From Ilumatobacter sp963746265 (lineage in GTDB: Bacteria; Actinomycetota; Acidimicrobiia; Acidimicrobiales; Ilumatobacteraceae): 64,000 bases of DNA. Below the pieces are notes generated by a model. It ran no database searches. It was not told the DNA's origin and was given only the letters and a program-made list of their open reading frames with translations. Position 1 is the first letter of the stretch, and each line of letters opens with the position of its first letter. Location of the stretch: positions 620,001 to 684,000 of the forward strand of contig CAVVAM010000014.1 in NCBI GenBank assembly GCA_963746265.1, given 5' to 3'. Shown here in pieces: positions 18,195 through 27,210 of this stretch. Both the position numbers and the translations under genes were made by a program.

Positions 18195-20618
18195 TTACAG
18201 CTTCTTCAACGGTGCCCACGCGAGGGCCAGGTGCTTCTGGCCGACGCCGGGGAAGTTGATCACGGCCTCGGCCTTCTCGCCCACCCCGGAGATGTCGATG
18301 ATCACGCCCTCACCGAACGCCGGGTGTGCGACGTCGTCGCCGACCTTGAGACCGATCTCCTGCGAGTTCGTTGGTTGCGGAGCGTTCGCGGCGCGAAGTG
18401 CGGCTTCCACGACGCGCTCGCGGTGGGCATCGCTGGCCTCGCCGCCGGTCGAGCGGTCACCGCCGCGCTCGTCACGACGTCGATACGGCGGCGGGTCGTA
18501 CGTCCGCTCGTCGCGGTGCCGGTAGCTCTGGCGGCCGTAGGACGAACGACCGCTCGTATTGCCCTTCGACTCGATCAGCTCGGCGGGGATCTCGTCGAGG
18601 AATCGAGAGGGCGGGTTGTACTGGGTGTTGCCGTAGAGCATGCGGCTCCAGGCGTGCGACACGAACAGCCGGCGCATGGCCCGAGTGATCCCGACGTACG
18701 CGAGGCGGCGCTCCTCTTCCATCTCCGTCGGCTCGGTCAGCGCACGGTTGTGGGGGAAGATCCCCTCCTCGACGCCGGCGAGGAACACGACGGGGAACTC
18801 CAGACCCTTGGCCGAATGCAGCGTCATGAGCACGACCTGGTCGTCGTCGTCGAGATCGTCGGTGTCGGCGACGAGTGCAACCTGCTCGAGGAACTCGTCG
18901 AGCACGGTGAACTCGCGAGCCGAGCCCACCAGCTCACCGAGGTTCTCGATGCGGCCGTGGGCCTCCACCGAGTCCTCGGCCTCGAGCTCACCGAGGTAGC
19001 CGGAATCGTCGATCGCCGCCTGGAGCAGATCACCCGGACCGACGTCGCCCTGCCCGACCATCGAATTGATGCGGTCGAGCAGCTCGACGAACGATGCGAT
19101 GCCGCGTCGCGCCGGACCGCTCACGCCCGCGTCCTCGGCATGGCGGAGCGCCTCGGCGAACGGGACGCCCGTCTCGCGCGCGTAGCCGTCGAGCCGGGCG
19201 ATGCTCGCATCGCCGATGCCTCGTTTGGGCACGTTGATGACCCGCTTCACGCTCACCTCGTCGAGCGGGTTGATGACGGCCCGGAGATAGGCCATCGCGT
19301 CCTTGATCTCACGACGATCGTAGAAACGAGTGCCACCGACCACCTTGTACGGCACGCCCATCCGCATGAATGCCTCTTCGATCACCCGAGCCTGAGCATT
19401 GGTGCGGTACAGCACGGCCATCTCGCGCCAGTTGATCGCATCGTCGCGGTGGAGCTGCTGGGCCGTTCCGGCCACCCACATCGCCTCGTCACCCTCGTCC
19501 TCGGCGTGGTAGCGGGTGATCCGCTCACCGCCGCCGGTGTCGGTCCAGAGCGACTTGGGCTTGCGCTCGAGGTTGTGCTCGATCACGGCGTTGGCGGCGT
19601 CGAGGATCGTCTGGGTCGAGCGGTAGTTCTGGTCGAGCACGATCGTGGTCACGTCGTCGAACGCATCCTCGAACTGCAGGATGTTCCGGAAGTCGGCGCC
19701 GCGGAACTTGTACACGGACTGATCCGTGTCGCCCACCACGCAGACGTTCTGGTGGCCTCCGGCGAGCATCAGGACGATCTCGTTCTGGGCCTGGTTCGTG
19801 TCCTGGTACTCGTCGACGAGGATGTGCTCGAACCGCTCTCGGTAGTGATCGAGCACGTCGGGGTGCTCGCGGAACAGCCGGACCACGTTGAGCAGCAGGT
19901 CGTCGAAGTCCATCGCACCGGCCTTGCGCAGCCGATCCTGGTACTCGGCGTAGACGTCGGCCTGCTTGCGGGCGAAGATGTTGTCGGCCTCGGCAGCGGC
20001 ACGCTCGGGGTCGATCAGCTCGTTCTTCCACAGGGAGATCTGGGCGTGCACACCCCGCGGCGGGAAACGTTTGCTGTCGAGACCGAGGTCACGGATGACG
20101 TAGCCGGTGAGCCGGGTCGCATCGGCCTGGTCGTAGATCGAGAACGTGCGCGGGTACCCGATCGCCTCACCGTCGCGGCGGAGGATACGAACACATGCCG
20201 AGTGGAACGTCGAGACCCACATCGACCGTACGACCGGCCCGACCAGTGCGCCCACACGCTCGCGCATCTCGGCGGCCGCCTTGTTGGTGAACGTGATCGC
20301 CAGGATGCTCGTGGGCCGTACGCCACGGTCGATGAGATGGGCGATGCGGTGCGTCAGCACCCGCGTCTTGCCCGACCCCGCGCCCGCCACCACGAGCAGG
20401 GGGCCCTCGGCGTGCACGACCGCGTCGAGCTGATCCGGATTGAGGCCCTCGGTGAACGGGTTCGGGCCGAGCTCGCCGACGGTATCGACGTCGACGTCGG
20501 CCGGCCGTTCCAGATCACTCGTGGTGTCGACGGCGGACTCGGCCGGATGTGGAATCCACTCGTCCGCGAACGGCTGGTCGACCGACTGGTCCGTGAACAG
20601 GTCTGGCTGGTCCGGCAT
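18195..20618 (-). CDS. pcrA: ATP-dependent DNA helicase, UvrD/PcrA type
   Basis: This 807-residue SF1A 3'-5' helicase unwinds DNA in nucleotide-excision and recombination repair. Walker A is GAGSGKT (residues 79-85), Walker B/motif II is VDEYQDTN, motif III is VVGDTDQSVYKFRGAD, and motifs V-VI are MTLHSAKGLEFPVVFLAG and RRLAYVGITRA. The C-terminus (VGDDVAHPAFGEGVIIDI) is the Tudor-like RNA-polymerase-binding tail of PcrA. The first 55 residues are a poorly conserved acidic extension. It ends 11 bp from the convergent hydrolase. A TAGGAT box sits 9 nt before the ATG. The 150-bp spacer upstream is shared with the cytochrome b gene. Confidence 0.93.
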   Translation of the reverse strand: MPDQPDLFTDQSVDQPFADEWIPHPAESAVDTTSDLERPADVDVDTVGELGPNPFTEGLNPDQLDAVVHAEGPLLVVAGAGSGKTRVLTHRIAHLIDRGVRPTSILAITFTNKAAAEMRERVGALVGPVVRSMWVSTFHSACVRILRRDGEAIGYPRTFSIYDQADATRLTGYVIRDLGLDSKRFPPRGVHAQISLWKNELIDPERAAAEADNIFARKQADVYAEYQDRLRKAGAMDFDDLLLNVVRLFREHPDVLDHYRERFEHILVDEYQDTNQAQNEIVLMLAGGHQNVCVVGDTDQSVYKFRGADFRNILQFEDAFDDVTTIVLDQNYRSTQTILDAANAVIEHNLERKPKSLWTDTGGGERITRYHAEDEGDEAMWVAGTAQQLHRDDAINWREMAVLYRTNAQARVIEEAFMRMGVPYKVVGGTRFYDRREIKDAMAYLRAVINPLDEVSVKRVINVPKRGIGDASIARLDGYARETGVPFAEALRHAEDAGVSGPARRGIASFVELLDRINSMVGQGDVGPGDLLQAAIDDSGYLGELEAEDSVEAHGRIENLGELVGSAREFTVLDEFLEQVALVADTDDLDDDDQVVLMTLHSAKGLEFPVVFLAGVEEGIFPHNRALTEPTEMEEERRLAYVGITRAMRRLFVSHAWSRMLYGNTQYNPPSRFLDEIPAELIESKGNTSGRSSYGRQSYRHRDERTYDPPPYRRRDERGGDRSTGGEASDAHRERVVEAALRAANAPQPTNSQEIGLKVGDDVAHPAFGEGVIIDISGVGEKAEAVINFPGVGQKHLALAWAPLKKL

Positions 20619-20768
20619 CGTCCGACCATCCTACGGACGGGGTGCCGCGCCGGACGGGAGGACCGCTGGGCCCCACATGTGTCCAACCGAGAAACGTCCC
20701 GGGAACGAACACCCAACAGTGCTCTGCATCCACTGCTCGACGACGACCGCCCGCGTAGGTTGCCGAGC

Positions 20769-21515
20769 ATGTCGATCGACGAACATCCTCCGGCGGAGAG
20801 CGCCAGCACGGTGTCCGAACCCGTGGCCCGGCTGAAGCATCCGCGGGCGATCCGGTGGCTGCACTGGATCAACCTCCCGCTGCTCGCGGTCATGATCTGG
20901 AGCGGGCTTCGGATCTACTGGGCCGAAGACGTCTATGCGTTCGGCATCGGCAGCTGGCAATGGTTCGTCTTCTTCCCCGAGATCGTCTACGAGCAGCTCG
21001 ATCTCGACCGTCACCTCGCACGAGGGATGGCGTTCCACTTCTCGTTCGGCTGGCTGTTCGTGATCAACGGCGTCGCCTACACCGCCTACCTCCTGTCGAG
21101 CGGCGAGTGGCGCCACATCGTGCCCGATCGGAAGTCGGTCCCCGAGGCGAAGGACGTCGTGCTCCATGATCTCCACCTCAGGTCCGAGGCGCCGGCGCAG
21201 GGTCGGTACAACGCGGCACAGCGGATCTCCTACACGATCGTGCTCGCGATGGCGGCGATCGTCGTGGTCAGCGGATTCGCGATCTACAAGCCGACCCAGC
21301 TCCATCCGCTCCCGTGGTTGTTCGGCGGGTACCAGGGCGCCCGGCTCATCCACTTCTCGATGACGATCGGCATCCTGCTGTTCTTCGTCGTCCACATCGT
21401 CCAGGTCGCGCGCGCCGGGTGGGGCAACTTCCGCGGCATGGTCACCGGCTACGAGATCGAGCACCCCGATGCGTCACGGGTCGACATCGCGACACACGAG
21501 GAGGTGTCGCCGTGA
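20769..21515 (+). CDS. Cytochrome b561-type membrane subunit
   Basis: This 248-residue membrane protein has four helices and the His pattern of Ni/Fe-hydrogenase or MsrQ-like cytochrome b561 subunits. Candidate haem ligands are in AIRWLHWINLPLLAVMIWSG, MAFHFSFGWLF and ARLIHFSMTIGILLFFVVH. It would pass electrons to or from the Mo-cofactor protein encoded next, with which it overlaps by GTGA. A TAGGTT box 7 nt before the ATG supports this start (MSIDEHPPAESA). The first 20 residues are a soluble, acidic lead. Confidence 0.85.
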   Translation: MSIDEHPPAESASTVSEPVARLKHPRAIRWLHWINLPLLAVMIWSGLRIYWAEDVYAFGIGSWQWFVFFPEIVYEQLDLDRHLARGMAFHFSFGWLFVINGVAYTAYLLSSGEWRHIVPDRKSVPEAKDVVLHDLHLRSEAPAQGRYNAAQRISYTIVLAMAAIVVVSGFAIYKPTQLHPLPWLFGGYQGARLIHFSMTIGILLFFVVHIVQVARAGWGNFRGMVTGYEIEHPDASRVDIATHEEVSP

Positions 21516-22381
21516 CTGACCCGATGCACGACCACGGCGGGTCGGACGCAGCCGAAGCCGCCGAGGCGACACCGGCTGCCGAGGTCGGCGCCACGATCGA
21601 TGCGACGGCCGATCGGGCCGCCATGCTGCGAGCGCAGGCACGCAGCGGTGAGGCGATTCCCCTCTCGGAGTTCCGCACGAAGAGCCGACGCGCCTTCCTG
21701 ACGGGCGCTGCGGGCATCGTCGGCGCCGGCGTGCTCTGGAACTACGTTCAGACCAAGTCCGACCCGGTCGACGGCATCCCCGGAGTGCTCCGCGACACAC
21801 TCGAGACCAACGAGGCGATCTGGTCGAACTTCCAGGGTCGCTCGGCGCCCGAACACGACATCAGCGACGCCTCGCCCATCCAGGTCAACGGGCGGATCGG
21901 GATCCGTGAGGAGGTCGACCTGGAGAGCTACACCGTCCGCGTGGAGGGACCGGATGGTGAGCTGCTCGACGAGTTGCCGATCGGACACTTCGAGGGTCTC
22001 CCGCAACGCGACATGGTCATCGAACACAAATGCATCGAGGGCTGGTCGAACATCACCCACTGGCGAGGCGCCCGCTTCCGTGACTTCCACGAGCGGTATG
22101 CCAACCGGATCGGCGATGCCGGCTACGTCGCGCTCGAGACCCCGGACGGCGAGTACTACGTGGGCTGGGACCTCGACGCGATCCTGCATCCCCAGACCGT
22201 GCTCGCCCTGGAGCAGAACGGTGAGCCACTCGACGATCGGCACGGGGCACCGCTCCGGCTCGCCACGCCGAACAAGTACGGGATCAAGTGCCTCAAGCGG
22301 ATCGGCGTGATCCGGTACAGCAACGACCGCACCCCCGACTACTGGGCCGAACGCAGCTACGACTGGTACGCGGGTCTCTGA
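21512..22381 (+). CDS. Tat-exported molybdopterin-dependent oxidoreductase (sulfite-oxidase/MsrP fold)
   Basis: This 289-residue protein has the sulfite-oxidase Mo-cofactor fold. A twin-arginine signal (KSRRAFLTGAAGIVGAG) begins near residue 52, after an acidic Ala-rich extension, so the folded enzyme is exported. The conserved molybdenum-ligating Cys is in VIEHKCIEGWSNI. RLATPNKYGIKCLKRI near the C-terminus is another family landmark. With the cytochrome b561 partner the pair resembles MsrPQ, which repairs oxidised methionine in the periplasm, but the true substrate is not shown. The GTG start at 21512 has GGAGG upstream and overlaps the partner's stop. Confidence 0.85.
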   Translation: MTDPMHDHGGSDAAEAAEATPAAEVGATIDATADRAAMLRAQARSGEAIPLSEFRTKSRRAFLTGAAGIVGAGVLWNYVQTKSDPVDGIPGVLRDTLETNEAIWSNFQGRSAPEHDISDASPIQVNGRIGIREEVDLESYTVRVEGPDGELLDELPIGHFEGLPQRDMVIEHKCIEGWSNITHWRGARFRDFHERYANRIGDAGYVALETPDGEYYVGWDLDAILHPQTVLALEQNGEPLDDRHGAPLRLATPNKYGIKCLKRIGVIRYSNDRTPDYWAERSYDWYAGL

Positions 22382-22441
22382 GTCGGGCGAACGGTCGGAC
22401 TCGAGGCGTCGGCGGACCCAGGTGGCGCGTACGCTCGCAGC

Positions 22442-23431
22442 GTGCACGTCGCGGTTCCGTTCCCCACCGAGCAACCTCCGGGCTACTCGTGGCTCGACGA
22501 CGAGCCGATCTTCGACCCCCACCGGCACCTGCAACTCGCGGCCCCGACCGGCACGACGAGCTTGCTGGAGTTCGGGTACGACCACGAGACGATCGCTCCG
22601 ACCGCGACACCGGTTGCGGTGTCGGAGCCGTTTCGGGTGCTGTCCGACGAGGGCGCAGCGGTCCTGCTCGACAGCTGTCGACGGCTGCGGTCGTTCGCCA
22701 GGCGCGCCGGCGACCGCATCGAGAACACGGTGCGGGGTGGCTGCTACCGATCCCGGTTCCTGCGCGACCTGTGTCTCGACCCCCAGGTGACCGCGATGAT
22801 GTCGTCGATCTACGGCACCGACGTCGCGCCACACACCATGCCGCTCCATCTCGGGCACCTCAACTACGAACCGACGAACGTGCGCGAGGCCGTCGACAAG
22901 TGGCACCACGACACGATCCCGCTCGATTTCGTGATGATGGTGACCGATCCGGCCACGTTGCCCGGCGGCCAGTTCGAGTACTTCGTCGGCACCAAGTCGG
23001 AGGCCGCCGAGTTGGCCGCGCGTGGCGAGCGCCCGCCGCCGGACCGGGTCGTGGCACCGCGCTTCCCCGGGCCCGGCCACGCGATCGCCCTCCACGGCGA
23101 CATGGTCGTGCACCGCGGCGCCCCGCTCACCGAGCAGGCCGAACGGATCACCATGGTCAATGCGTACGTCGCGCTCGACCGGACCAAGGCGGATCAGTCG
23201 AGATCACGCGACCTGATCGGGGTCGACGACGAAGCCCACCTCTACACGGAATGGGCCCGCCACGTCGCCTGGCGGGCCGAAGGGCGGCTCGCATCCCTCG
23301 TCGAGTCGGTCGAGTTCGGCTTGAGTCGCGAGGCCGCGATCGAGACGTTGACGTCGGCGATCGCCGATGTCACGAGGGCGATCGACGACATGCAGGCAGG
23401 TCGGCGCGACGCCGAACACTACGAACGCTGA
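22442..23431 (+). CDS. Putative Fe(II)/2-oxoglutarate-dependent oxygenase
   Basis: I recognise this 329-residue protein only from motifs. WHHDT (about residue 154) offers an H-x-D iron pair. A distal ALHGDMVVHRGAPL gives the third His, and ERITMV, about eight residues later, supplies the Arg expected to bind 2-oxoglutarate. The spacing fits the double-stranded beta-helix fold. Having H-x-D rather than H-x-G favours hydroxylation over halogenation. The substrate is unknown. It stands alone, with its 3' end 4 bp from a convergent LLM oxidoreductase. TACGCT lies 6 nt before the GTG start. A hypothetical protein of another fold remains possible. Confidence 0.55.
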   Translation: MHVAVPFPTEQPPGYSWLDDEPIFDPHRHLQLAAPTGTTSLLEFGYDHETIAPTATPVAVSEPFRVLSDEGAAVLLDSCRRLRSFARRAGDRIENTVRGGCYRSRFLRDLCLDPQVTAMMSSIYGTDVAPHTMPLHLGHLNYEPTNVREAVDKWHHDTIPLDFVMMVTDPATLPGGQFEYFVGTKSEAAELAARGERPPPDRVVAPRFPGPGHAIALHGDMVVHRGAPLTEQAERITMVNAYVALDRTKADQSRSRDLIGVDDEAHLYTEWARHVAWRAEGRLASLVESVEFGLSREAAIETLTSAIADVTRAIDDMQAGRRDAEHYER

Positions 23432-23435
23432 TCGC

Positions 23436-24389
23436 TCACCGGGCGGCGATCGCGGCGACGTCATCCATCTGCTCCCGTGCCAGGTCGATCTCGTCGCCCG
23501 GGAACACGGTGATGCTTGCGACACCCGCTGCCTCGAGCGCGGTGACGTGGGCGTGGGCGTCGTCGATGGTGCCGATCGCTCCGATCTCGGTCCAGTAGTC
23601 GGCCGGCATGTCGAGCAGTGCCTCGGCTCCGTCGTCGGCGACCCGACCCGCCATCTCGTCGAAGAACGGCAGCACTCGAAACGCCGGCCGTCCCTCGGCG
23701 ATCATTCCGGCGACGAGTGGGGCGACGAAGCCGTACGCCGCGCGGCGATCCGCGTGCACCGCCATCATCGTGAACGTGACCACACGGAAGCCTTCGGGCC
23801 GACCTGCCCGGTCGAGCGCCCAATCGACGTAGGTCGGCCCCGCACCTTCGGCCAGGACCACCCCATCCGCGACACGACCTGCGAGGGCGAGTGACTTCGC
23901 CTGCTGGACTCCGGCCAGGATCGCCGGCACGTGGGCCGGCGGTTGATCGAGTCGCACGCGGTCGAACGCGACCTCGCGCCCGTCGAACGTGACCTCCTGA
24001 CCTGCGAGCAGCCGCTTGACCACGGTGACCGTCTCGTCGAGTGTCGTCAGCGGTGACTGCGTCCGTGCGCCCATCTGCCCCATCCACTCCTGCACGCCGT
24101 GACCGATGCCGGGGTGGAACCGGCCGGGCGCCAGGTTGCACAGCGTGGCGATCTCCATCGCCGTGATCGCCGGGTTGCGGGCCACCGCCGGCAAGATGCC
24201 GATCCCGACCTCGAGCCGGTCGGTCACGGTCAGCGCGGTCGCCGCCAGGCTGATGCCAGCGGTGAAGAAGCAGTCCTCGATGACCCACAACTCGTCGACG
24301 CCGATGCTCTCGAGCCGGCGGGCGTAGTCGCGAATCGCAGCGGCGGGGAACGCCCGGTCGAAACACATCCCGATCTGTGCGCGCTGCAT
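23436..24389 (-). CDS. Luciferase-like (LLM) flavin- or F420-dependent oxidoreductase
   Basis: This 317-residue TIM-barrel protein belongs to the bacterial luciferase superfamily. Typical segments are ARRLESIGVDELWVIED, VGIGILPAVARNPAITAMEIATL, PGRFHPGIGHGVQEWMGQMG and GVQQAKSLALAGRVADGVVL. In actinobacteria most such proteins use F420H2, but FMN use is not excluded; the substrate is unknown. TACGTT sits 6 nt before the ATG (leaderless). Confidence 0.83.
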   Translation of the reverse strand: MQRAQIGMCFDRAFPAAAIRDYARRLESIGVDELWVIEDCFFTAGISLAATALTVTDRLEVGIGILPAVARNPAITAMEIATLCNLAPGRFHPGIGHGVQEWMGQMGARTQSPLTTLDETVTVVKRLLAGQEVTFDGREVAFDRVRLDQPPAHVPAILAGVQQAKSLALAGRVADGVVLAEGAGPTYVDWALDRAGRPEGFRVVTFTMMAVHADRRAAYGFVAPLVAGMIAEGRPAFRVLPFFDEMAGRVADDGAEALLDMPADYWTEIGAIGTIDDAHAHVTALEAAGVASITVFPGDEIDLAREQMDDVAAIAAR

Positions 24390-24476
24390 CGTGTCAACGT
24401 AGTGCGAAGCCGCTCCGGCGGCGTCGGGAGGGGGGTCGACACCGACCCGGGTCGAACGACAGGGGCGACCGATCGT

Positions 24477-26252
24477 TCAGTCCGGCAGCTGTTCGGCCAG
24501 TTCCAGCCAGCGATCCTCGAGCGTGGCGAGTTCGGCCTGCGCCTCGGCGAGTTCGCCGCCGAGGAGGGCCATCGCCTGATGGTCCTCGGCCGACGCCAGG
24601 TCTCCGTGCAGGCGGTCGACGCGTCGCTGCGCCTTGGCGATGGCCTGCTCGGTGTCGCGAATCCGGCGTCCGAGGGTGTACGGGCTCACCGACCCACCGG
24701 TGGTGCGCCGCGAACGGGACGATCGCACCCCACTCTCGGATGGTGCCGTCGCCGACGGCGGCGTCGGCGACGGCGGCGAGAGCCGGCTCGCGAGCCAACC
24801 CTGCACACCGCCTGGTACACGGCGCAGTTCGCCGCCCTCGTCGATGGCGAGCACGTGGTCGACGGTGCGATCGAGGAAGATCCGGTCGTGGCTGGCGACC
24901 ACGAGCGCTCCCGGCCACTCGTCGAGGAAGCCTTCCAACGCACGCAGCGTGTCGAGATCGAGGTCGTTGGTGGGCTCGTCGAGCACCAGCAGGTTGGGCT
25001 TGGCCGCGAGCACCATGACGAGCTGCAGCCGGCGGCGCTCGCCGCCCGACAGCATGTGGACCGGGGCGAACTGGGCGGTCGCGTCGAACCAGAACCGTTC
25101 GAGCAGCACACGATCTTCCCAGTCGGGCTCCCGGAGCGGACCGGCGACGAGCTTGCGCACGATCGCGTCCGGGTCGAGCGTCGAGGTCTGCTGGTCCGCA
25201 TAGCCCGACACGACCGTCGAGCCTCGTTTCACGGAGCCGGCTGCCGGCTCGCGTCGTCCGGCGATGATGTCGAGCAACGTGGACTTCCCCGACCCGTTCG
25301 GGCCGACGATGCCGAGCCGGGCGCCGGGCTCGACCAGCAGGTCGACGTCCCGGAACACGGTGTGATCTCCGTACGCCTGAGCGACGCCGATCAGCTCGAC
25401 GACCTGGTTGCCGAGACGGGTCGAGCCCATGTCGAGCAGCAGGTCGTTGCCGCGTATCCCCTGGCCCTCGGGACCACCGGCGACGATCTCGCGCGCCGCA
25501 CGGAGTCGTGCCTTCGGCTTGGTCGAGCGGGCCTGGGCACCGCGCTGGAGCCACTCGAGCTCGCGACGCGCGAGGATGCGCCGGCTCGCCTCCGCGCCGG
25601 CCGCCTGCTCGTGGCGGGCCGTTCGACCGGCCAGGTAGGTGGCGTAGGCGCTCGCGCCCGCCTCGGCGCGATGGACGTGGCCGGTCCCGCGTTCGAGCTC
25701 GACGATCCGACCGCTCCCGCGCGCCGTGGTCAGTCGGTCCATGAGGTGACGATCGTGTGTGATCATCACGAGTGCCGCGTTGGTGGCGGCCAGGCGCTGT
25801 TCGAGCCACTCGATGGCTTCGAGATCGAGGTGGTTCGTGGGTTCGTCGAGCAGGATCATGTCGAACTCGCCCACCAGCGCACGCGCCAGCGCCACCCGCT
25901 TGGCCTGCCCACCCGAGAGCTGATCGGTGGGGCGTGACAGCAACGGCTGGACGCCGAGCGATGTCGCCACGGCAGCGACCTCCCACGAGTCGCCGAGGTA
26001 TTCCGCCACGGTGCCGGGCGGGAGTTCAGGGTCTTGGTCCAAGAGCGCGATGCGCACGCTGCGGCCGAACCGGACGTCACCTTCGTCCGGCGTCTGCGCA
26101 CCGGCGAGGATGCGCATCAGCGTCGACTTGCCGGAACCATTGACCCCCACGATGGCGAGGCGGTCGCCGGTCGAGATCGTCAGCGACAGATCGTGGAACA
26201 GCACCTTGTCGGGTTGGGCGATGCCCACCTTCGCGAGGTCGACGCAGATCAC
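24477..26252 (-). CDS. ABC-F family ATPase (ribosome-associated, Uup/EttA-like)
   Basis: This 591-residue soluble protein has two ATP-binding cassettes and no membrane helices. Walker A motifs are GVNGSGKST and GPNGSGKST, the signatures are LSGGQAKR and LSGGERRR, and the Walker B motifs are LLDEPTNHLDL and VLDEPTNDLDL. The TNHLD/TNDLD pair and the linker between cassettes define ABC-F proteins, which act on the ribosome. The C-terminal coiled coil (TEQAIAKAQRRVDRLHG onwards) is of the Uup kind. The start is GTG at 26252 (VICVDLAKVG), 6 nt after TATGGT. The open frame reaches 300 bases further but is low-complexity there. Confidence 0.88.
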   Translation of the reverse strand: MICVDLAKVGIAQPDKVLFHDLSLTISTGDRLAIVGVNGSGKSTLMRILAGAQTPDEGDVRFGRSVRIALLDQDPELPPGTVAEYLGDSWEVAAVATSLGVQPLLSRPTDQLSGGQAKRVALARALVGEFDMILLDEPTNHLDLEAIEWLEQRLAATNAALVMITHDRHLMDRLTTARGSGRIVELERGTGHVHRAEAGASAYATYLAGRTARHEQAAGAEASRRILARRELEWLQRGAQARSTKPKARLRAAREIVAGGPEGQGIRGNDLLLDMGSTRLGNQVVELIGVAQAYGDHTVFRDVDLLVEPGARLGIVGPNGSGKSTLLDIIAGRREPAAGSVKRGSTVVSGYADQQTSTLDPDAIVRKLVAGPLREPDWEDRVLLERFWFDATAQFAPVHMLSGGERRRLQLVMVLAAKPNLLVLDEPTNDLDLDTLRALEGFLDEWPGALVVASHDRIFLDRTVDHVLAIDEGGELRRVPGGVQGWLASRLSPPSPTPPSATAPSESGVRSSRSRRTTGGSVSPYTLGRRIRDTEQAIAKAQRRVDRLHGDLASAEDHQAMALLGGELAEAQAELATLEDRWLELAEQLPD

Positions 26253-26335
26253 CGCGCCACCATACGGTCGGATCGAGACGGTCACGTCGACGCCGCCGCG
26301 GACTGACGTCGGGAGCCGCCAGCCGACGAGACGCG

Positions 26336-26364
26336 GCAGTGCGCCCCGGGGAGGGGCGCACTGC
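26336..26364 (-). terminator. Perfect 12-bp hairpin, terminator of the secreted-protein gene
   Basis: GCAGTGCGCCCC and GGGGCGCACTGC pair perfectly around a 5-nt loop. The hairpin lies 70 nt past the stop of the minus-strand gene ending at 26434 and before the ABC-F promoter, so it insulates the two transcription units. Confidence 0.75.
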
Positions 26365-26394
26365 TGGGGGTGGTCGGGTCGCCGGGTGGGTGCC

Positions 26395-26438
26395 GGGTGG
26401 TCGACGGGTGGTCGACGGGTGGTCGCCGGGTCGTCACC
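26395..26438. repeat. 11-bp tandem repeat (GGGTGGTCGAC) at the 3' end of the secreted-protein gene
   Basis: Two exact copies of GGGTGGTCGAC (26395, 26406), a third with one change (26417) and a fourth decayed copy run into the stop codon of the gene at 26434. Similar GGGTGG-containing stretches precede them from about 26370. Probably replication-slippage DNA; no function is visible. Confidence 0.6.
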
Positions 26439-27102
26439 CGTCGGTGTCGCGGGTGCGGTTGACGCCCTCCTCGATCCGTTCGGTGATTCGCTCGAGCCGC
26501 TCCGCGGCCCGCTCCTCGTCGAGTCCGTGGGCGACTGCGAGGTCGACATGGCTCTCCGCATCGGCGATCAGGGCGTCGACGACGGTCTGGACATCGATTC
26601 CGTTCGCTTCGGCGATGTCGGCGATCGAGTTGCCGGCCTCCAGTTCGGCCCGCAGCGTCTCGCGGTCGATGCCGAGAAGGTCGGCCACGACGGCGTTGTT
26701 GCGTCCGTGACCGTCGAGGCCACGCCGGCCACGGTGATCGCGCTCCGGCCGATTCTCGACCAGGTGTTCGGTGACGGCATCGGCCTGGGCGGCGTCGATG
26801 GTGCCGTCGTCGACCAGTGGTTGCAGCGTCTCGCGGAGCCGTTCGCCCGGCTCCGGCCGTTCGTCAGGCGCGTCTCCGAGGACCGCGGACGTGTCCTCCT
26901 GGAGTGCGACGACCTCGTCGACGGCGCCGTCGGTCGCGGCACTCGTCCAGGCCGGCGTCATGGCGACGAGGCCGATCGCGCCACCGGCGAGCATGCCCGC
27001 AGCGACGCCGAGGGTCGCCGTGCGCCTCCGGCCGCGCCGTGTCCCGACCGCCTCCGTCGTGGAAGTCGGCGAGTTGGACTCGGGAAGGGTGTTGTTCATC
27101 AT
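26434..27102 (-). CDS. Exported helical protein of unknown function (next to a two-component system)
   Basis: The protein has 222 residues. After a short Ser/Thr lead and an Arg cluster (RRGRRRTA), a hydrophobic segment (TLGVAAGMLAGGAIGLVAM) looks like a signal peptide or anchor. The mature part is acidic and helical, with two helix-turn-helix-like repeats (LLGIDRETLRAELEAGNSI and ANGIDVQTVVDALIADA), a pattern common in actinobacterial secreted proteins of unknown role. A true AAAGGA ribosome site lies 4-7 nt before the paired ATG codons at 27102/27099. It is 108 bp downstream of the sensor kinase, same strand, and may be a target of that system. Confidence 0.7.
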   Translation of the reverse strand: MMNNTLPESNSPTSTTEAVGTRRGRRRTATLGVAAGMLAGGAIGLVAMTPAWTSAATDGAVDEVVALQEDTSAVLGDAPDERPEPGERLRETLQPLVDDGTIDAAQADAVTEHLVENRPERDHRGRRGLDGHGRNNAVVADLLGIDRETLRAELEAGNSIADIAEANGIDVQTVVDALIADAESHVDLAVAHGLDEERAAERLERITERIEEGVNRTRDTDG

Positions 27103-27128
27103 GTGTCCTTTCGATTCGGGGTCGTCTG

Positions 27129-27181
27129 ACGCTGATGAGCGTGACACCGGTGGTTGTGAAGCACGCCGGAGACAGTTGTGA
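27129..27181 (-). promoter_or_regulatory. Candidate response-regulator sites upstream of the exported protein
   Basis: Two exact GTTGTGA copies (27153-27159 and 27175-27181, TCACAAC on the transcribed strand) are 22 bp apart, two helical turns, as OmpR-type regulators prefer. Beside them ACGCT-GATG-AGCGT (27129-27142) is a small palindrome. They lie 50-80 bp before the start of the exported protein and directly after the kinase gene. Confidence 0.35.
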
Positions 27182-27210
27182 GCGAGGTAAGAACCGAACG
27201 GACGGTTCGA

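Noticed and set aside
17598..20768. Long plus-strand open frame running into the cytochrome b561 gene
   Set aside because: It is a shadow of the pcrA helicase. Only the last 249 codons (including the stop) have membrane-protein character, with a proper -10 box before ATG 20769.
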